Shown here in pieces: positions 45,892 through 57,693 of a stretch of 64,000 bases of DNA. The stretch is from NCBI RefSeq assembly GCF_009870125.1, contig NC_046679.1, positions 28,706,001 to 28,770,000 on the forward strand, written 5' to 3'. A program made the position numbers and the translations under genes. This DNA comes from Drosophila pseudoobscura. Taxonomy: Eukaryota > Arthropoda > Insecta > Diptera > Drosophilidae. Position 1 is the stretch's first letter. The number at the start of each line of letters is the position of its first letter. The notes under the pieces are model-generated. The model was given only the letters and a program-made list of their open reading frames with translations, was not told where the DNA came from and searched no databases.

Positions 45892-48800
45892 CTATTCCGA
45901 TGGCTTGCGATTTGTGGGAGGCGGTGGCGCTGGCACCGTTGGCCTTTTCGGCGTTTGAAATGAGTTGGGCGAAATGGGTGTCGTTGCCTTGTCCTGGGGC
46001 TGCTTGTTTTCCGGAGGCTGTGCCTGCAAGTTCTGCTGTTGCTGTTGCTGCTGCTGCTGCTGCTGCTGTTTCTGTGGCTCGACTGCAGTCGAGTTCTGTT
46101 CATGGTTATGGTTATGGTTCTCTTTGCCCGTAGGTGGAGCCTCCTCCCTCGTTCCATTCGTATCACAATTCTCCTGCTTTAGTTTCTCAAGAAAATGCTC
46201 CGTTTTATAGCGCACGCTGCCATTGACATTATCAATTGTTGCCTGCGTGGGCGTGGTGGCTCCCTCATCGTCGCTCTTGCCATCATTCCTGGCTGCTGCT
46301 GGTCCCACTCCCAGCACTGCCGGCCGCTTGGGCAGCAGCGGCTTCTGGGGCAAATCTGGCTTCAGCTTGAAGCTTCCGATACTGTCCGTACTCTTGCGAT
46401 CCGCTGTGGGCGAGGGCAAGTTGTCCAGGCCAAAGAACTGGGTGCGCGTCATGGGCACAGGCTTGGCGGGCGTCACAGGCGGTGGCGGCAGTGCCTCCAG
46501 CTGTGTGTTGGTTGGCAGGGTCACGGCGGCTGGTGGTACTTGAAATTGGGGCAAATTGGGCAGCGGCGGCTTGGCGGGCTTCTCCTGCTGCGTTTGCGGT
46601 GTTTGTTGCGGGAACAGCTCCTTGGCATGCGGCCGCTGGGGCGTCTGTGATGTTGTCATGATCGTGCTGCTCCCATTCGTGCTGGGAGGCGAAGGAGCAT
46701 TCGGTTTCTGGCGGCGCAAAGTGCCATATCGTGGACTCTCCATGACTTCTGTGGAGGGAATGAGTCAATAAGTTAAGGGCATTGCTTCCTCTTATCGTAT
46801 TCCACTTACCATTGTCATGTTTGTCTAGGTTCTCGTTGGAGGAATTCGATTTGCTCTTGCCCTCGACAAAGAGCTTCTGCCTCTGCAGCGTCACGTAGAA
46901 CTCAACGTCGCCGGTGAAGAAGTAATCCCACTGGCTGATCAGCAGCTCCACAATTATGTTGGCCGCCGAGGAGCTGTTCACCTGCCCAATGTAGTCGGCC
47001 TGGGCATTGCTGCTCTTATCGATGCGGGGCCACAGCATGTTTGGCGACATGACAATCGCCAGGTTCTGTGAGCTCATCTTATTGTGCACCGAACGCTGCT
47101 GCACGAGGGCCAGGAAGCGTGTGAGGTAGCGCAGATTCGCATAGTTCTCCTTGGGCAGCTTCCCCAGTATAGCCTTTATCTCTGTCTTCCGCTCGTTCTC
47201 GCTGTGACGCTCTGCGATCCGTATAAAGTCCTTGTACAGGTTATAGGTGAGCAGCGGCTCGGGCAGCTCGCGCAAATAGAGCTTGAGTATGGAGCCAATG
47301 ACATGGGGATCCTGGTAGTCCAGCGGCAGCGGTGTCTTCACATGCTGCGCCTCCAGAGCGTGCTTCATCCGTCTGAGCTTGGTGCTGGCACAGCCCACAC
47401 GGAGCAGGCCCTCCTCCTCCAGCCCATTCTCGAGCAGACAGCAGCAGCAGAGCTCCACGATATAGGAAATCTCCCGATGCGTCGACGTCAGATGCTCCTT
47501 GAGGGAGGTGCCAAAGCGCGACTTCTCCGTCGCCTGAATGGTGTCCTGGATGCGGGCCAGCGAGGCATTCACATGCTGCAACGCCCGCTCGTGATAGTTT
47601 CTTTGGTTGAGCACATAGTCCCGTATGCAGTTGACAATCTCATCCTCTTTGGCAATCAGCTCCAGCATCTGCGCGGCCCATGCATCGCGCTCCTTCTCCA
47701 GCTTCAGCGCGCACTCCTCCTGCTGGCTCTTGATGTGGTTCACCTTTGACGCCGGCTCATCCAGACGTATAGCCGCCTACAGGGAAATATATCAAACAAA
47801 TGTGTGACTCTCTTTTCCTCATTTACTGATAAGTAAAGCCTCGAACCAGTCGTCACAATCCCATGTGCCTCCAAAGTTCAAGTATGGAAAATTATCTTAT
47901 CTCGAGGGCCCTGCCCTGCCCTGCCCACGCCCACGCCCACAAACTGGAAATAGTTTCGTATGCAGTCGGACTTCTTTATGACTAAGAGGAGAGATGCCGA
48001 GAGGCCTGTAAAAATAGACCTCGACCTCAACCGCGAATCCTCAATCCCAGCTGTTCTGCCGCTTCGAATCAATGTCTTTGTTTCCACACACAAAGGGGAA
48101 TGGGCATGCGGGCAGGCGTGTGCGTCCGATATTGCAACATATGTTCTCATGCCTATACTATATACGGGGGGAGCACTGACTAAGGTGGCTTTGACACCGT
48201 GTGGGCACCGTCGCCTCCCCCTGACTCATAAAGAAGCTTATGGAAACAGTTGCCGCGATAAGAAATGTAATTGATTCAGGTCGAAATGGAGTGTGCAACA
48301 GCCCTTCAAGAGAGAGTACAGGGAATAAATATGGGATAGAGATTCGTCTGTATGCAATTTATGCATTCATCACACTTTTCAGCTGCGATAATGATTCTAA
48401 AAATAAACACAAAACAGAAAACGTGACAAATAACTATACACCCGACAGCTATCTCTACAATAAACAATGGAAATCATCTAATTATGAATATTTGCTCTGT
48501 CTTCAGACCCAACGTGAGACTCTGTGAGTCACATCGACCTCTCGATGACCTACATGAGAGTTGGATTCCCATTCCATTGGCGCATGGCAAAAGAGAGCAA
48601 AACACACATTCCAGACACCAAAGTTAACACTTGTAAAGGCTGTATTTTGTGTATCGGATCCATGTCAGGGAATGCAATTAGAACCCACGACGGTGGTTGG
48701 AGGGAGGGTAGAGCAACGTTGATTAGCGAATTATAGCAAGTGCCATACAATACACCTCTTATATTTAAGTAGAAGTATGAGTATATGGGCCTGTTTCCAC

Positions 48801-51800
48801 TGGCGATAAGATTATCCGGAGCTAGCTTTGTAAATAACTTGCGTTTCAAATTCTCTGATACGCAGTCGCCCGATTCGAATGGTCATCCATTGTGTCGCCT
48901 CAATTCCAATTATGATGTCACTACTGCTGGACAGACAAGGCATGTCAATGAACGTCTTCCGACACCTTAAACGGACTACAGACAACATACACCAAGCCGA
49001 GACCCACATCGACTAGTCATCCCCGACGTTTTCTTTATATGGGATATGTGTCCGTCGTGATTGTTCGCAAAATAAAACGGAAAACAACAAAAAACAAGCA
49101 AAAACAATGACAATAAAAACTCAGAATTTGTCAAGTAACATTTTTGTTGGGTTGCCTACAAAAATATAACCGTTTGGTGACACACACTTGTGCGAAGAGT
49201 CTCCCCCTCAATGGGCAGAACCAATCGTATGTCAAGAAATTGGAACAGAACACCGAAAAGCCGTTCACTTCATTCTACTTCCATCCCATCCCACTCTTCA
49301 TCCCTATACCCATTTCCATTCAGAGGCACAATGGCCCGCGATAAAGGCAATAACGAAAGAAACGACCCCGACAACAATCAAAATCATATCATAAAAATGC
49401 TGCAAAAGCCTAAACTCTAAAGCAACGAGATTTGGATACCCTAAAGAAAAGAAATGGTCAAAGAAATGTAACATCAGGTGGCTCCGACCGAGGGGCGCTG
49501 ACGCATGATGCGGTCCCGTGCTGGCAAGAAATATAAATGTTAGACTTATATTGGAGGAAAATTAGAAGAATCCATTTACAGTCGAGACGAACAGAGATCT
49601 ATTCCGATCTATGCCCTACTACAATTATAGTACCTTTGGAAAGAGTATTAAAGCCTAAGCGACAAATTCATACACACTATATAACCTCTATATATATGTA
49701 TGTACGTAAGCGGACGACGACTTTTGTCGAATGAAACGCATGGCACAACAAATAACAATAGAACCTGACGTGAGATAAAGAAAGAACGAGCGAACGACAG
49801 AAAGAGAGAAAGAGAGCCAACAAAAGCAACAATAAACTGAAATTAAAAATTGATTGCTTCTTGGGCGCCGCAGACTTGGTTCTTGGCATCCGCTGATGCA
49901 TGTACAGTGGTTCCATGCTGATTATGCAAGAGAATACTCCCAAAAGAAGGCTTCATTAGGGTGAGCGAGAGAGTGAATATTAAGATGGATACCAAGAAAC
50001 TCTCAAGAACTCAATGACAATGATCTTATACCCTATCTAAAGGGAAGCTAGCCAATTTTGAGTGTTCCCTGTAGCTATCTTCACTGATTATATCAGCTAT
50101 TATCAACCACTTCTTGTATTCTAAGAACCCCTTATTGGAGCTATAATCAAGATAGTTTGATTCTCCGGAAACTTGCAGTGTTTAAAACATGAAACCACTG
50201 TGCAACCACTGATGGATCGGATCTCCTTGTGGAGATTGAGATACACATGGCGGCAACTACCGGCGGCAGTTGTTTAAGCAATATTGATGTTCTTGTGCCG
50301 TCGTTTATCAGAGACAATTTCTGGAACGGGTAAGTGTGGTTCGGTGGGTCGGTCAGTCGGCTATCTCTCTGGGAGCCAGTCGAGCAGAGGTGGTAACTTT
50401 TGCTGCTCATTATTTCCATACTCAATTTCTTAATTAATTTAACAATCTCCCATTGCCATCTCTCTCGGGAAAGCGGAAAGAAACATTATTCATCACTCTC
50501 TCTCTCTTTCTTGGAGCCAAGTGTTTTTGTTAATCGTATTTAATGGAGAGTTAGATTTATGATCGGAAAGAAAAATAAAACCTTACCTCATGGCTGCGCT
50601 TCAGTGAGGTGTATTCCTGTAATGTTCGCGAGACATTACGCTTCAACGTTGAGATCTCTTGTAGTTCCTTATCCAAGATGTTTTTTAAACGCCTCACCAC
50701 CTTGGTCTCCGTCTCCAGTTCGCTCTCGATGATGCACTCTGCGATTGTCTTCTCCAGCTCCCCTGCAATTGCGAAATACACACGAAAAATAAAGTACTAC
50801 AATAGAAACTTCGGCTAGATGATGCAAAGCTCCCGCTTGGAGTGGAGATGGGGAGTCGCCTCTATCTCTGTCGCTCGCTCGCAAGTGAGGAAGTCAATGC
50901 TTATTTAAGACCTTATCGCAGAGCGGTAGCACCGAGACCAAGACGTTGGCGTGCCCGATGCCGTTGCCATTGCCGGTTTCCAGTTCCAGTTGTCGGTGGG
51001 GGAGTTGCGGCGGCCCCCCTATTTTGGGGGAGGTGACAGGCAGCGAATACTCGTAGGTTGACGAGCGAGCTGAGTAAGCAAAATTGTGATAATTGTGTTG
51101 AGTGCCCCGGCGGCAGGCAACCCGGGGCTTAGCTGAACCCATTATAGAGGGAAAGAGGTCGACACGGAGACCGAAGACCGAAGACCGAAGACGACAGAGG
51201 CACTGGAGTATAACATTTGAGATAGATTCGCTTTGTGCTGTTCCCCTATGTGTGCGACGACGCTGAGAGGGAATTGAGCTGAATTGAAGCGCATCGTGGC
51301 TAACAATAAAGTTGCAAAAGGGTGGCCCCTTAAGTACAGTGGGTCAAAGCGTGTGAACGCAGTGCTATTCACTTTACACTGATAAGAATTTCCGCATTCA
51401 AGGAAAGCCTTAAACCTTTGTACATATGTACATATAACACTTTAAGATGTAAACCTTTGAAGATTTGTTCAATTATCACCACTTTTGAATGCATTTCTTT
51501 GAAGATTAGGATGTTCATTATAGAATTACCTTTGTTCGATTTCGATTACCCTCTAATAATGCTTATAAATGCAATGTAGGGCAGGCCCTAAACCTCCATA
51601 ACAAGCCATGTTTCGATGGGAAATTAACTTGATTCACTTTATACCGCTTTGGAATCGAATTCCCTTGATTAAACCACTAATAATTCCCATCGCGTTTCAG
51701 GCACCGCTCCACCACACATCATCCCAGCAAACACGTATGAACGTGGAACGTGCGTGTCTAATCATGAACTTTATGTGGAAAACAAAGGCTGCACTGTATC

Positions 51801-53329
51801 CCTAGCAGAGCATTATACAACTAGAAACTGCACTTGAACCACTATAAGGGGTTGCAGCTGCGACTGACTCGCGTTCATGCTGCTCTTTGGCTCTTCTTTG
51901 GCTGCAACTGCAACTAAATTGCAATTGACGCACCACACACACACATATCTGCCAATATGTGGAATGCAAAATACAGCCAAAAAAAATAAGCAAACGAAAT
52001 GAGTAATAGCGAAAGGGGAGCGGAGGAACGGCCCGCATATAATAAATAAAGAGCAGAGCAGAGTGTGTCCGATTATGACGATGATGTATGAATGAATCTC
52101 TGGCGTAACTTTTACTTTTTTCTGGGCAGGCCAGCACATAATTATTGGCATTTACTTTTACCGGGTCCGGGGTGTAACAAATTTAAATGAAATGCACAAT
52201 AAATCGGTTAGAAAGAGGGCCGGAGCGGGGGCGAAATACAATATACAATAACTCAATAGCCAATCGGAAAGGCAAAACAAAAACTGTGTATAAATAGATA
52301 CATATAGCCTAAACCGCAAACAAAAACAGCGAAAGCAGCGCAAAAAAAGCCGTCATAATACAAATTATTATAATGATTAAAAAACGCGCAGGCCACAGCA
52401 CAGCACAGCACAGTTTGAGTATATATCAAAAAACGACGCTGGATGTTGAGAAATGTAAATGCCACAAGGCCAAGCGCAGACAAGGCGAAGCCGCAAACAC
52501 ACACACACATACACATGCACAGAAGCACTGGGGAGCACGCAAGCCCGTGACACAGTCACTCCATCCATAAGTATTTCGCTCTGCTGTCTATATATGCATA
52601 TTTGCATATGCGCTTGAGAGCGATTATCAAATCGAATGCGTACCACGGTGCACCCGCCGGCGGGGCTCTTATCACAATCACAGAACAACAACACACACTT
52701 GTCGGGAGAAACGGGAGGGAAAAAAAACTAACCACAATTGGCCAAGACCTTCTGCAGGGGCATATCCTTGGGTAACTCTTTGGCGGACTCATCCAGGGCC
52801 TGGGCAATCTTGTAGTGACTGTTCTTCTTGGTCCGCTTGTCCTGCTCCTCGGTAGATACCTGGCCATTGCTGCTGCTGCTCCCACCACTGCTGCTCAGTG
52901 CTGGCAATTTACGCACAATCTTCTCGATGGTATCACGATACCGGTCCACCTGCTTCTCGATGATCTCTAGCTCGGAATCTTTGCAGTCTGCTTTTGTTGA
53001 TCTGTTGTTGGGGGCAAAGAAAAAGAATGGAAATATGCCGTTAGGTCATCAGTAGCAGCTGACTTGAGCGCCCACTTGGAGGCAACAACATCGTCAACGA
53101 CGACGTAAGTGTAAACGCTGCGCTTTATTTTGGCATTGGAGTCGGGTTTTGTTGTTACATTCGTGTGTTGTTGTGATGAGGCAACACCTGCTGGCAGGCT
53201 GTTTGTCTGGAGAGCTGAGGTGTAGCCGTCGACGACGCTGCCCCCCCTTCTGTCTGTCGTGTCTGGCCTTTGAACTTACCTTGATAAATTTTCAGCCGCA
53301 ATTTTAATCTTCGCGAATTGCCTCTTCAT
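45892..53329 (-). CDS. RhoGAP92B: BAR-RhoGAP protein RhoGAP92B (RICH/Nadrin type)
   Basis: Membrane-binding BAR protein that switches off Rac/Cdc42-type GTPases; the fly protein is known at synapses. Five coding exons: 53280-53329, 52733-53001, 50587-50762, 46810-47776 and 45892-46748; 772 residues. The BAR domain covers residues about 1-245 (MKRQFAKIKIAAENLSR at the start). RhoGAP follows at about 255-445, with the arginine finger in EGLLRVG (Arg 291), KTPLPLDYQDPHVIGSILKLYLRELPEPLL and NLAIVMSPNMLWP. The last exon is proline-rich with SH3-type motifs, then a glutamine run and a PPPPTNRKPSE end. Introns 2 and 3 are about 2.0 and 2.8 kb. The D. melanogaster protein is about 740 residues as I recall, so this one is a little longer, with the Q run as one candidate reason. 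Confidence 0.95.
46035..46075 (-). repeat. CAG/CAA repeat coding polyglutamine
   Basis: Run of CAG/CAA codons in the last exon of RhoGAP92B encoding about 14 glutamines. It is a trinucleotide repeat and likely length-variable. Confidence 0.85.
47777..50586 (-). other. RhoGAP92B intron 3
   Basis: About 2.8 kb. Two short blocks with acceptor-like starts and open frames on the minus strand, near 49490-49533 and 49860-49930, might be alternative or foreign exons (see findings). Otherwise nothing is supported. Confidence 0.5.
50763..52732 (-). other. RhoGAP92B intron 2
   Basis: About 2 kb. Contains a short gaccgaa triple repeat at about 51170-51192, a (CA)n patch near 52496-52512 and a CACAG run near 52396-52412. 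No exon is supported. Confidence 0.5.
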
Positions 53330-53614
53330 CTTGGCTATTTCTTGTATCCGCTCGCTTCTCCAACGTAAACTAAACTCTTTTTGTGCTGTGTTTTAATGTG
53401 TAATTAGCTATTGAGTAAATACTAAAAACTGACAAATTAGTCATTCGGTTTCCGTTTGTGTTGTTGTTGTCGCCGTCTTCGCTGGTGGTGCTGTGTCTCC
53501 GTTTGCTATTTCTGCTTCTTGCATCTGCTTCCTTACACAAACACACACACACGCGAACGCACTTAATATATTATATTTATTTAATATTTTTTTTTTTTCG
53601 ACACGCGCTGTTCC

Positions 53615-53730
53615 GTCCATTCCAGTGTGACCGCAGACTCGATAAGTCGATAACATATACCGTCGACCATCAGAAATATACCAAAATATACGGTCTCATT
53701 TTCAAAATATACCGTAAAAATACTGACAAA
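53615..53730 (-). promoter_or_regulatory. RhoGAP92B core promoter: motif 1 and motif 6 cluster
   Basis: About 290 bases upstream of the RhoGAP92B ATG. On the minus strand GGTCACACT (Ohler motif 1) lies at about 53623-53632. DRE-like half sites (tcgataagtcgata) lie near 53638-53652. Several motif 6 copies (GGTATATTT, ACGGTATATTTT) lie between 53670 and 53720. This combination is typical of TATA-less housekeeping promoters in flies. The transcription start would be downstream (lower coordinates) of motif 1. Confidence 0.65.
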
Positions 53731-53734
53731 TTCA

Positions 53735-56230
53735 AGTTCTATTATACATATTCCTCGTTTTCTTTCTTCCGTTGAATATTACTAGCTATATAGAACATTT
53801 AGCCGTGCCCACATAATTTTACACGATTAATGAATCAATTTTCTACAAGATTGGATAGTTTCTAATCCTTGCTTTTATTGGATTTTAACGAAAAAGTTCA
53901 ACAAAAAAACAGTCCCAATGTTGCTGGTATTTGATACCATGATGCGTGTATAGGTCTTGGTATACCCTATTTCGTAAATTTTATATGAAGATATAACTTA
54001 ATTTATTAAGACCTTTTCTCAAATTGATATGTTTTTGACTTATTCATGAGTATTATTAGTATCTTGTATATATTTATCTCGATCCTGATACTTACTGAGC
54101 CTTGGAAGACAAACGTATTCACAATTCTATAACATCCATTTCCCCCAGGGTATGTGTGCCTGGAATTAGCAACATGTTTGTGTATGGAATGAGACTCATT
54201 GTTGCAATAGCGAAACTGCGGCGAATCCGGTATTGCCTATATTTCAAGCTATAGATGCCCACTTAGCTTTATCCCATAGATAAATGCATTTTCTACAAGA
54301 TTGCTTCTTTTAATTGCTTGTAAGTATTTTATTTTGACTACAATACGGGTTTCAAGTAAATGTTGCTGCAACAGTGTGTATGGAATGTGCAACATTGTGT
54401 ATGGAACGAGACTCATTGTTGCTAAAGCGAATTTGCGGCGAGCTGCGGCGAATTAAAAAAAACGACCAATTCCTTATATTCTTTGTTCCGTTGAATAATA
54501 CTATCTATATAGAACATTTAGCCATGCCCACTCAATTTTATACGATTGTTGAATCAATTTTATACATGATTGGTCTATTCGAAATACTTGCATTTATTGG
54601 ATTTTTATATAACATTGAAAATTAAATTAATAGATTGATGAAATTGACAAAAATACCATGGGAGCGCGGCGAAAACCAGTATTTCTACAGTATGACCCTC
54701 GGGACAGCACCGAAATATACGGTCTCACTTGAAAAATATACCGAGTGTGCGCCAAATCGAACTTTTTTGAATGTGAGCGACAAGGATTTAAATGTTGTCA
54801 ACCGGGCCTTTATCTATGCCCACATAATTTGATACGATTAATTAATCAATTTTCTACTTAACTAGCCAGTTTTTAGTCCTTGCTTATATTGTATTTTGAC
54901 TAAAACAAGGTTTAAACCAAATATCAAACGCAATTTATTAAGACCTTTTCTTAAATCGATATGTTTTTGACTAATTCATGTGAATTATTAGTATCTTGTA
55001 TATATTTATGTCGATCCTGATACCTACTGATCCTTGGAAGACAAACGTATTCACAATTCTATAACATCCATTACCCCCAGGGTATGTGTGCGTGGAATGG
55101 GACTCATTGCTGTGAACCGGTTATGACGACTAATTCTTGGTTAATCTTTCTTCCGTCGAATATTCCCAGCTATATAGATCTCTCAGTTTTCCCAGACAAT
55201 TTTATATGATAGCTGAATCAATTTTGATCAAGATTAACTATTTTTAAGTACTTGCATGTTTTTTATTTTGACAAAAACACGATTTCATCAAAAATGCTCA
55301 ATGTCGCAGGTTGTGACGTCAATGTTGCTGGTATTTGCAGACTCATTTGTTGTCAACCAGGGTATGAGCGTTTGTATACCCTATTTCGTGAATATTATAT
55401 AAAGATACCGTTTTCCAAGCTGCTTTCAAATGTAATTAATAAAGGCCTTGTTTTAGATTGCATTTTTTTGGTCTATTCATGCATTTGATTAGTTATTTGT
55501 ATATAAAACCTGATCCCTGTAGCGATTCTTTGTCTCTGTAAGAGGACCCCTAATTGCAAAATATCGTTTAAAATAGATACTGACTAGTTTCTGCATTAAT
55601 TAGAGCATGGGATGAAACACATTTCCGCAATTCTATATCATCCATTTCCCCAGGGTATGTGTGCATGGAATTAGCAACATGTTTGTGTATGGAATGGGAC
55701 TCATCTGTTGCGAACCGGGTATTGCCAAATCCGGATATTTTAAGCTATATAGAACATTCAGCCCTGCCCACACAATTTTACCCAATTAATGCACTTATTT
55801 TCTACGTGACTGGTTTATTTTAAACACTGGCTTTTACATAAAAAGGGTTTTTGGCGAAAAAGGTAAAAAAAAACAAAAAGGTATGTGACTAATCGCTTGA
55901 GTATGGGCAATTGTATACCCTATTTCATTAACTTATTATGAAGATACTGTTTTATAAACTGTTTTAAAACGTAATTACTAAATACATTTTCTCAAATTTA
56001 TATGTTTTAAACGTATCTATGCATTTGATTCGTTTCATATATATATACATATATCCTGTATATATCCTGATCCCGATATTCATTCTTGGTCTCTGTAGGA
56101 ATAATAAGCTGCAAAATATCGTTGAAATAGCTTTCAAAAAGAACTTGGAGCTATTGGAGCTTGAGATGACTAACATTTTCTCAATTCTATAATATCCACG
56201 TTGCCGCACGTTGTTCTATGGGTTAAAAGA
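53735..56230. repeat. Degenerate repeat array, at least five diverged copies
   Basis: The block 'ctatatagaacatttagcc...cccacacaattttacacgatta' recurs near 53787, 54507, 54815 (partial), 55168 and 55744. A second block 'attcacaattctataacatccatt...cagggtatgtgtg' recurs near 54118, 55048, 55625 and 56173. A third block 'taccctatttcgtaaatttta' recurs near 53962, 55376 and 55915. The order is preserved, but spacing varies from about 300 to 900 bases and identity is moderate. No protein is encoded. A decayed cluster of a non-autonomous transposon or a degenerate satellite is likely. Confidence 0.8.
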
Positions 56231-56375
56231 GAGCCATAACCGATTCAAAGAGAGCAAAAAGAGCCGAGTGCGCGCGCCAAATATACATTTTTTGAAAGTG
56301 AATGAGCGACAAGGATCTAAATGCAATCCATTGGAATAAGTTATGAACGGAAGTACGATTTGAAAGAGCGAACAT

Positions 56376-56609
56376 TCAAAATACACCCTTTACTCTTAAT
56401 CTATATTTTTTGTTCTTAAATTTAATGTATATAAACCGATACCGATGGTCCGATTTTTCAAACTGGCCTTGCAGAGACCTGAAATAATTGCCAACAATTG
56501 TTCCTCCATTCGCCTCCTCTGGACTTAAGTCAATACTTTGGCCATCACCTCCTATATCCTGGTGGATGAACTCCAGCTGGTCCAGCGATTTTAGTTCTTG
56601 ATCACCCAT
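56376..56609 (-). CDS. Candidate small protein, 77 aa, unrecognised
   Basis: Frame of 77 residues starting MGDQELKSLDQLEFIHQD; acidic first half, strongly basic end (KFKNKKYRLRVKG). It is divergent from the small plus-strand gene at 56784 and both flank a DRE site at about 56711. A possible donor inside the frame (TTCAGGTCTCTG) would allow a shorter first exon. The C-terminal part borders the repeat array and may have been acquired from it. No homolog is recognised. Confidence 0.35.
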   Translation of the reverse strand: MGDQELKSLDQLEFIHQDIGGDGQSIDLSPEEANGGTIVGNYFRSLQGQFEKSDHRYRFIYIKFKNKKYRLRVKGVF

Positions 56610-56710
56610 CTCTGTTAAATATGTTAAAATTAGAAATGTGAAAATTTAACGCGCCAAATGATGTGATATTAATTGGTTCGTATCATGCGATACGATTTTT
56701 TTTAATCAAA

Positions 56711-56718
56711 TATCGATA
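56711..56718. promoter_or_regulatory. DRE site between divergent small genes
   Basis: TATCGATA, the DREF-binding element, lies 66 bases before the ATG at 56784 and about 100 bases before the ATG at 56609 on the other strand. Confidence 0.6.
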
Positions 56719-56783
56719 GGTTTTACAAGTAACCATACCATTCTGCGGCGCATAATTTGAAATCAAAACAACAAAACGTAAAA

Positions 56784-57161
56784 ATGTATATTGAATTCGG
56801 TGAATATCGAATCGACGGGGCGAACATCGACGCTGTAATTGATTTATATGAGGCATATATGAACCATACCACAAAACAAGGAACAACACATGAAAAGAAC
56901 CGAAAACCAAACGAATGCGTTCCAATAATTGTGACGTTTGGACAGGAAAAACTCGACATAGAGCCAAACGGTGTCGTTCAATTGCATAAGACTTTCTTAG
57001 AACAGCAAGATAGAGGTGTGTAAATAAGTAAAATTAATATAATATTCTTCTGATAATATATCAATGTATTCAATTCAGCGGAAATCGTTGACACGCACGT
57101 TGAGAAGATGCCGCAAGTTGAGGAGCCGCCGCAAGTTGAGGAGCCGCCGCACATTGAGTAA
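56784..57161 (+). CDS. Small unrecognised protein, 104 aa, two exons
   Basis: Exons 56784-57015 and 57079-57161 (GTGTGT donor, ATTCAG acceptor) join in frame to 104 residues, ending in a short repeat VEEPPQVEEPPHIE. The first exon is a soluble, charged alpha/beta-looking segment (MYIEFGEYRIDGANIDAVIDLYEAYM ... CVPIIVTFGQ) without signal peptide. A DRE upstream and a correctly phased intron argue that it is a real gene. Codon use is AT-rich, unlike the housekeeping genes to the right. The 18-base unit gttgaggagccgccgca is repeated in the second exon. No family is recognised. Confidence 0.6.
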
Positions 57162-57693
57162 AGTGAAGCAATTAATTAAATTAAGGTTTATATTATAATA
57201 TTATGTACCAAGGCGCCCAAAGCGCCGCCTCCCCGAATATCTTACTACTTAATATACATATAGGCATTTGTAGGCCGTAAGTTTGAAGCAATTGAAGCTT
57301 AAATTTGAATTGTACAATTGCGACGCTCTCCTTTTGTGAGCTATTCTGGCGGCATCGAGGACACCGCACATCCTTGTCCAAGTCATTGAGGAACTTCAAG
57401 GTATATGTAATATACTAGTTCCATGGCTATCCAGCTTCTAGAGCAGGGCCATGTTTTCCTAGCGGGCCATGTAACTTCAGCTGAAGGAGTAACTGCTTCT
57501 AGCGCTGAGATTGATGTGGAATTTGTGGTGGAACATTAAAGTTAAAGTTAATGAACTGTAAACTAAATATTCATCTCAAAAAGTGATGACACATTTGTTT
57601 ATATTCCCGTTAAGCGCCAATTATATTGCGCATTTATTAATAATTTACCTATTAGCTATTGGACACCAACAAACAAAACAAAAAATGGCTTGA
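57162..57693. other. Intergenic with two short open frames
   Basis: A 38-codon plus-strand frame at 57423-57539 starts MAIQLLEQGHVFLAGHV and ends EIDVEFVVEH. A minus-strand frame at 57193-57399 contains a CPRCRQ motif. Neither has further support, and both may be remnants left at the synteny junction. Confidence 0.3.

Noticed and set aside
46283-46809. Continuation of the RhoGAP92B fourth exon beyond 46810
   Set aside because: The frame passes a clean GTAAGT donor and enters the next exon out of its proline-rich frame. The spliced product gives the expected BAR-RhoGAP with a proline-rich tail.
54374-55488. Frames of 65-83 codons in the repeat array
   Set aside because: They lie in diverged repeat copies and are not shared between the copies.
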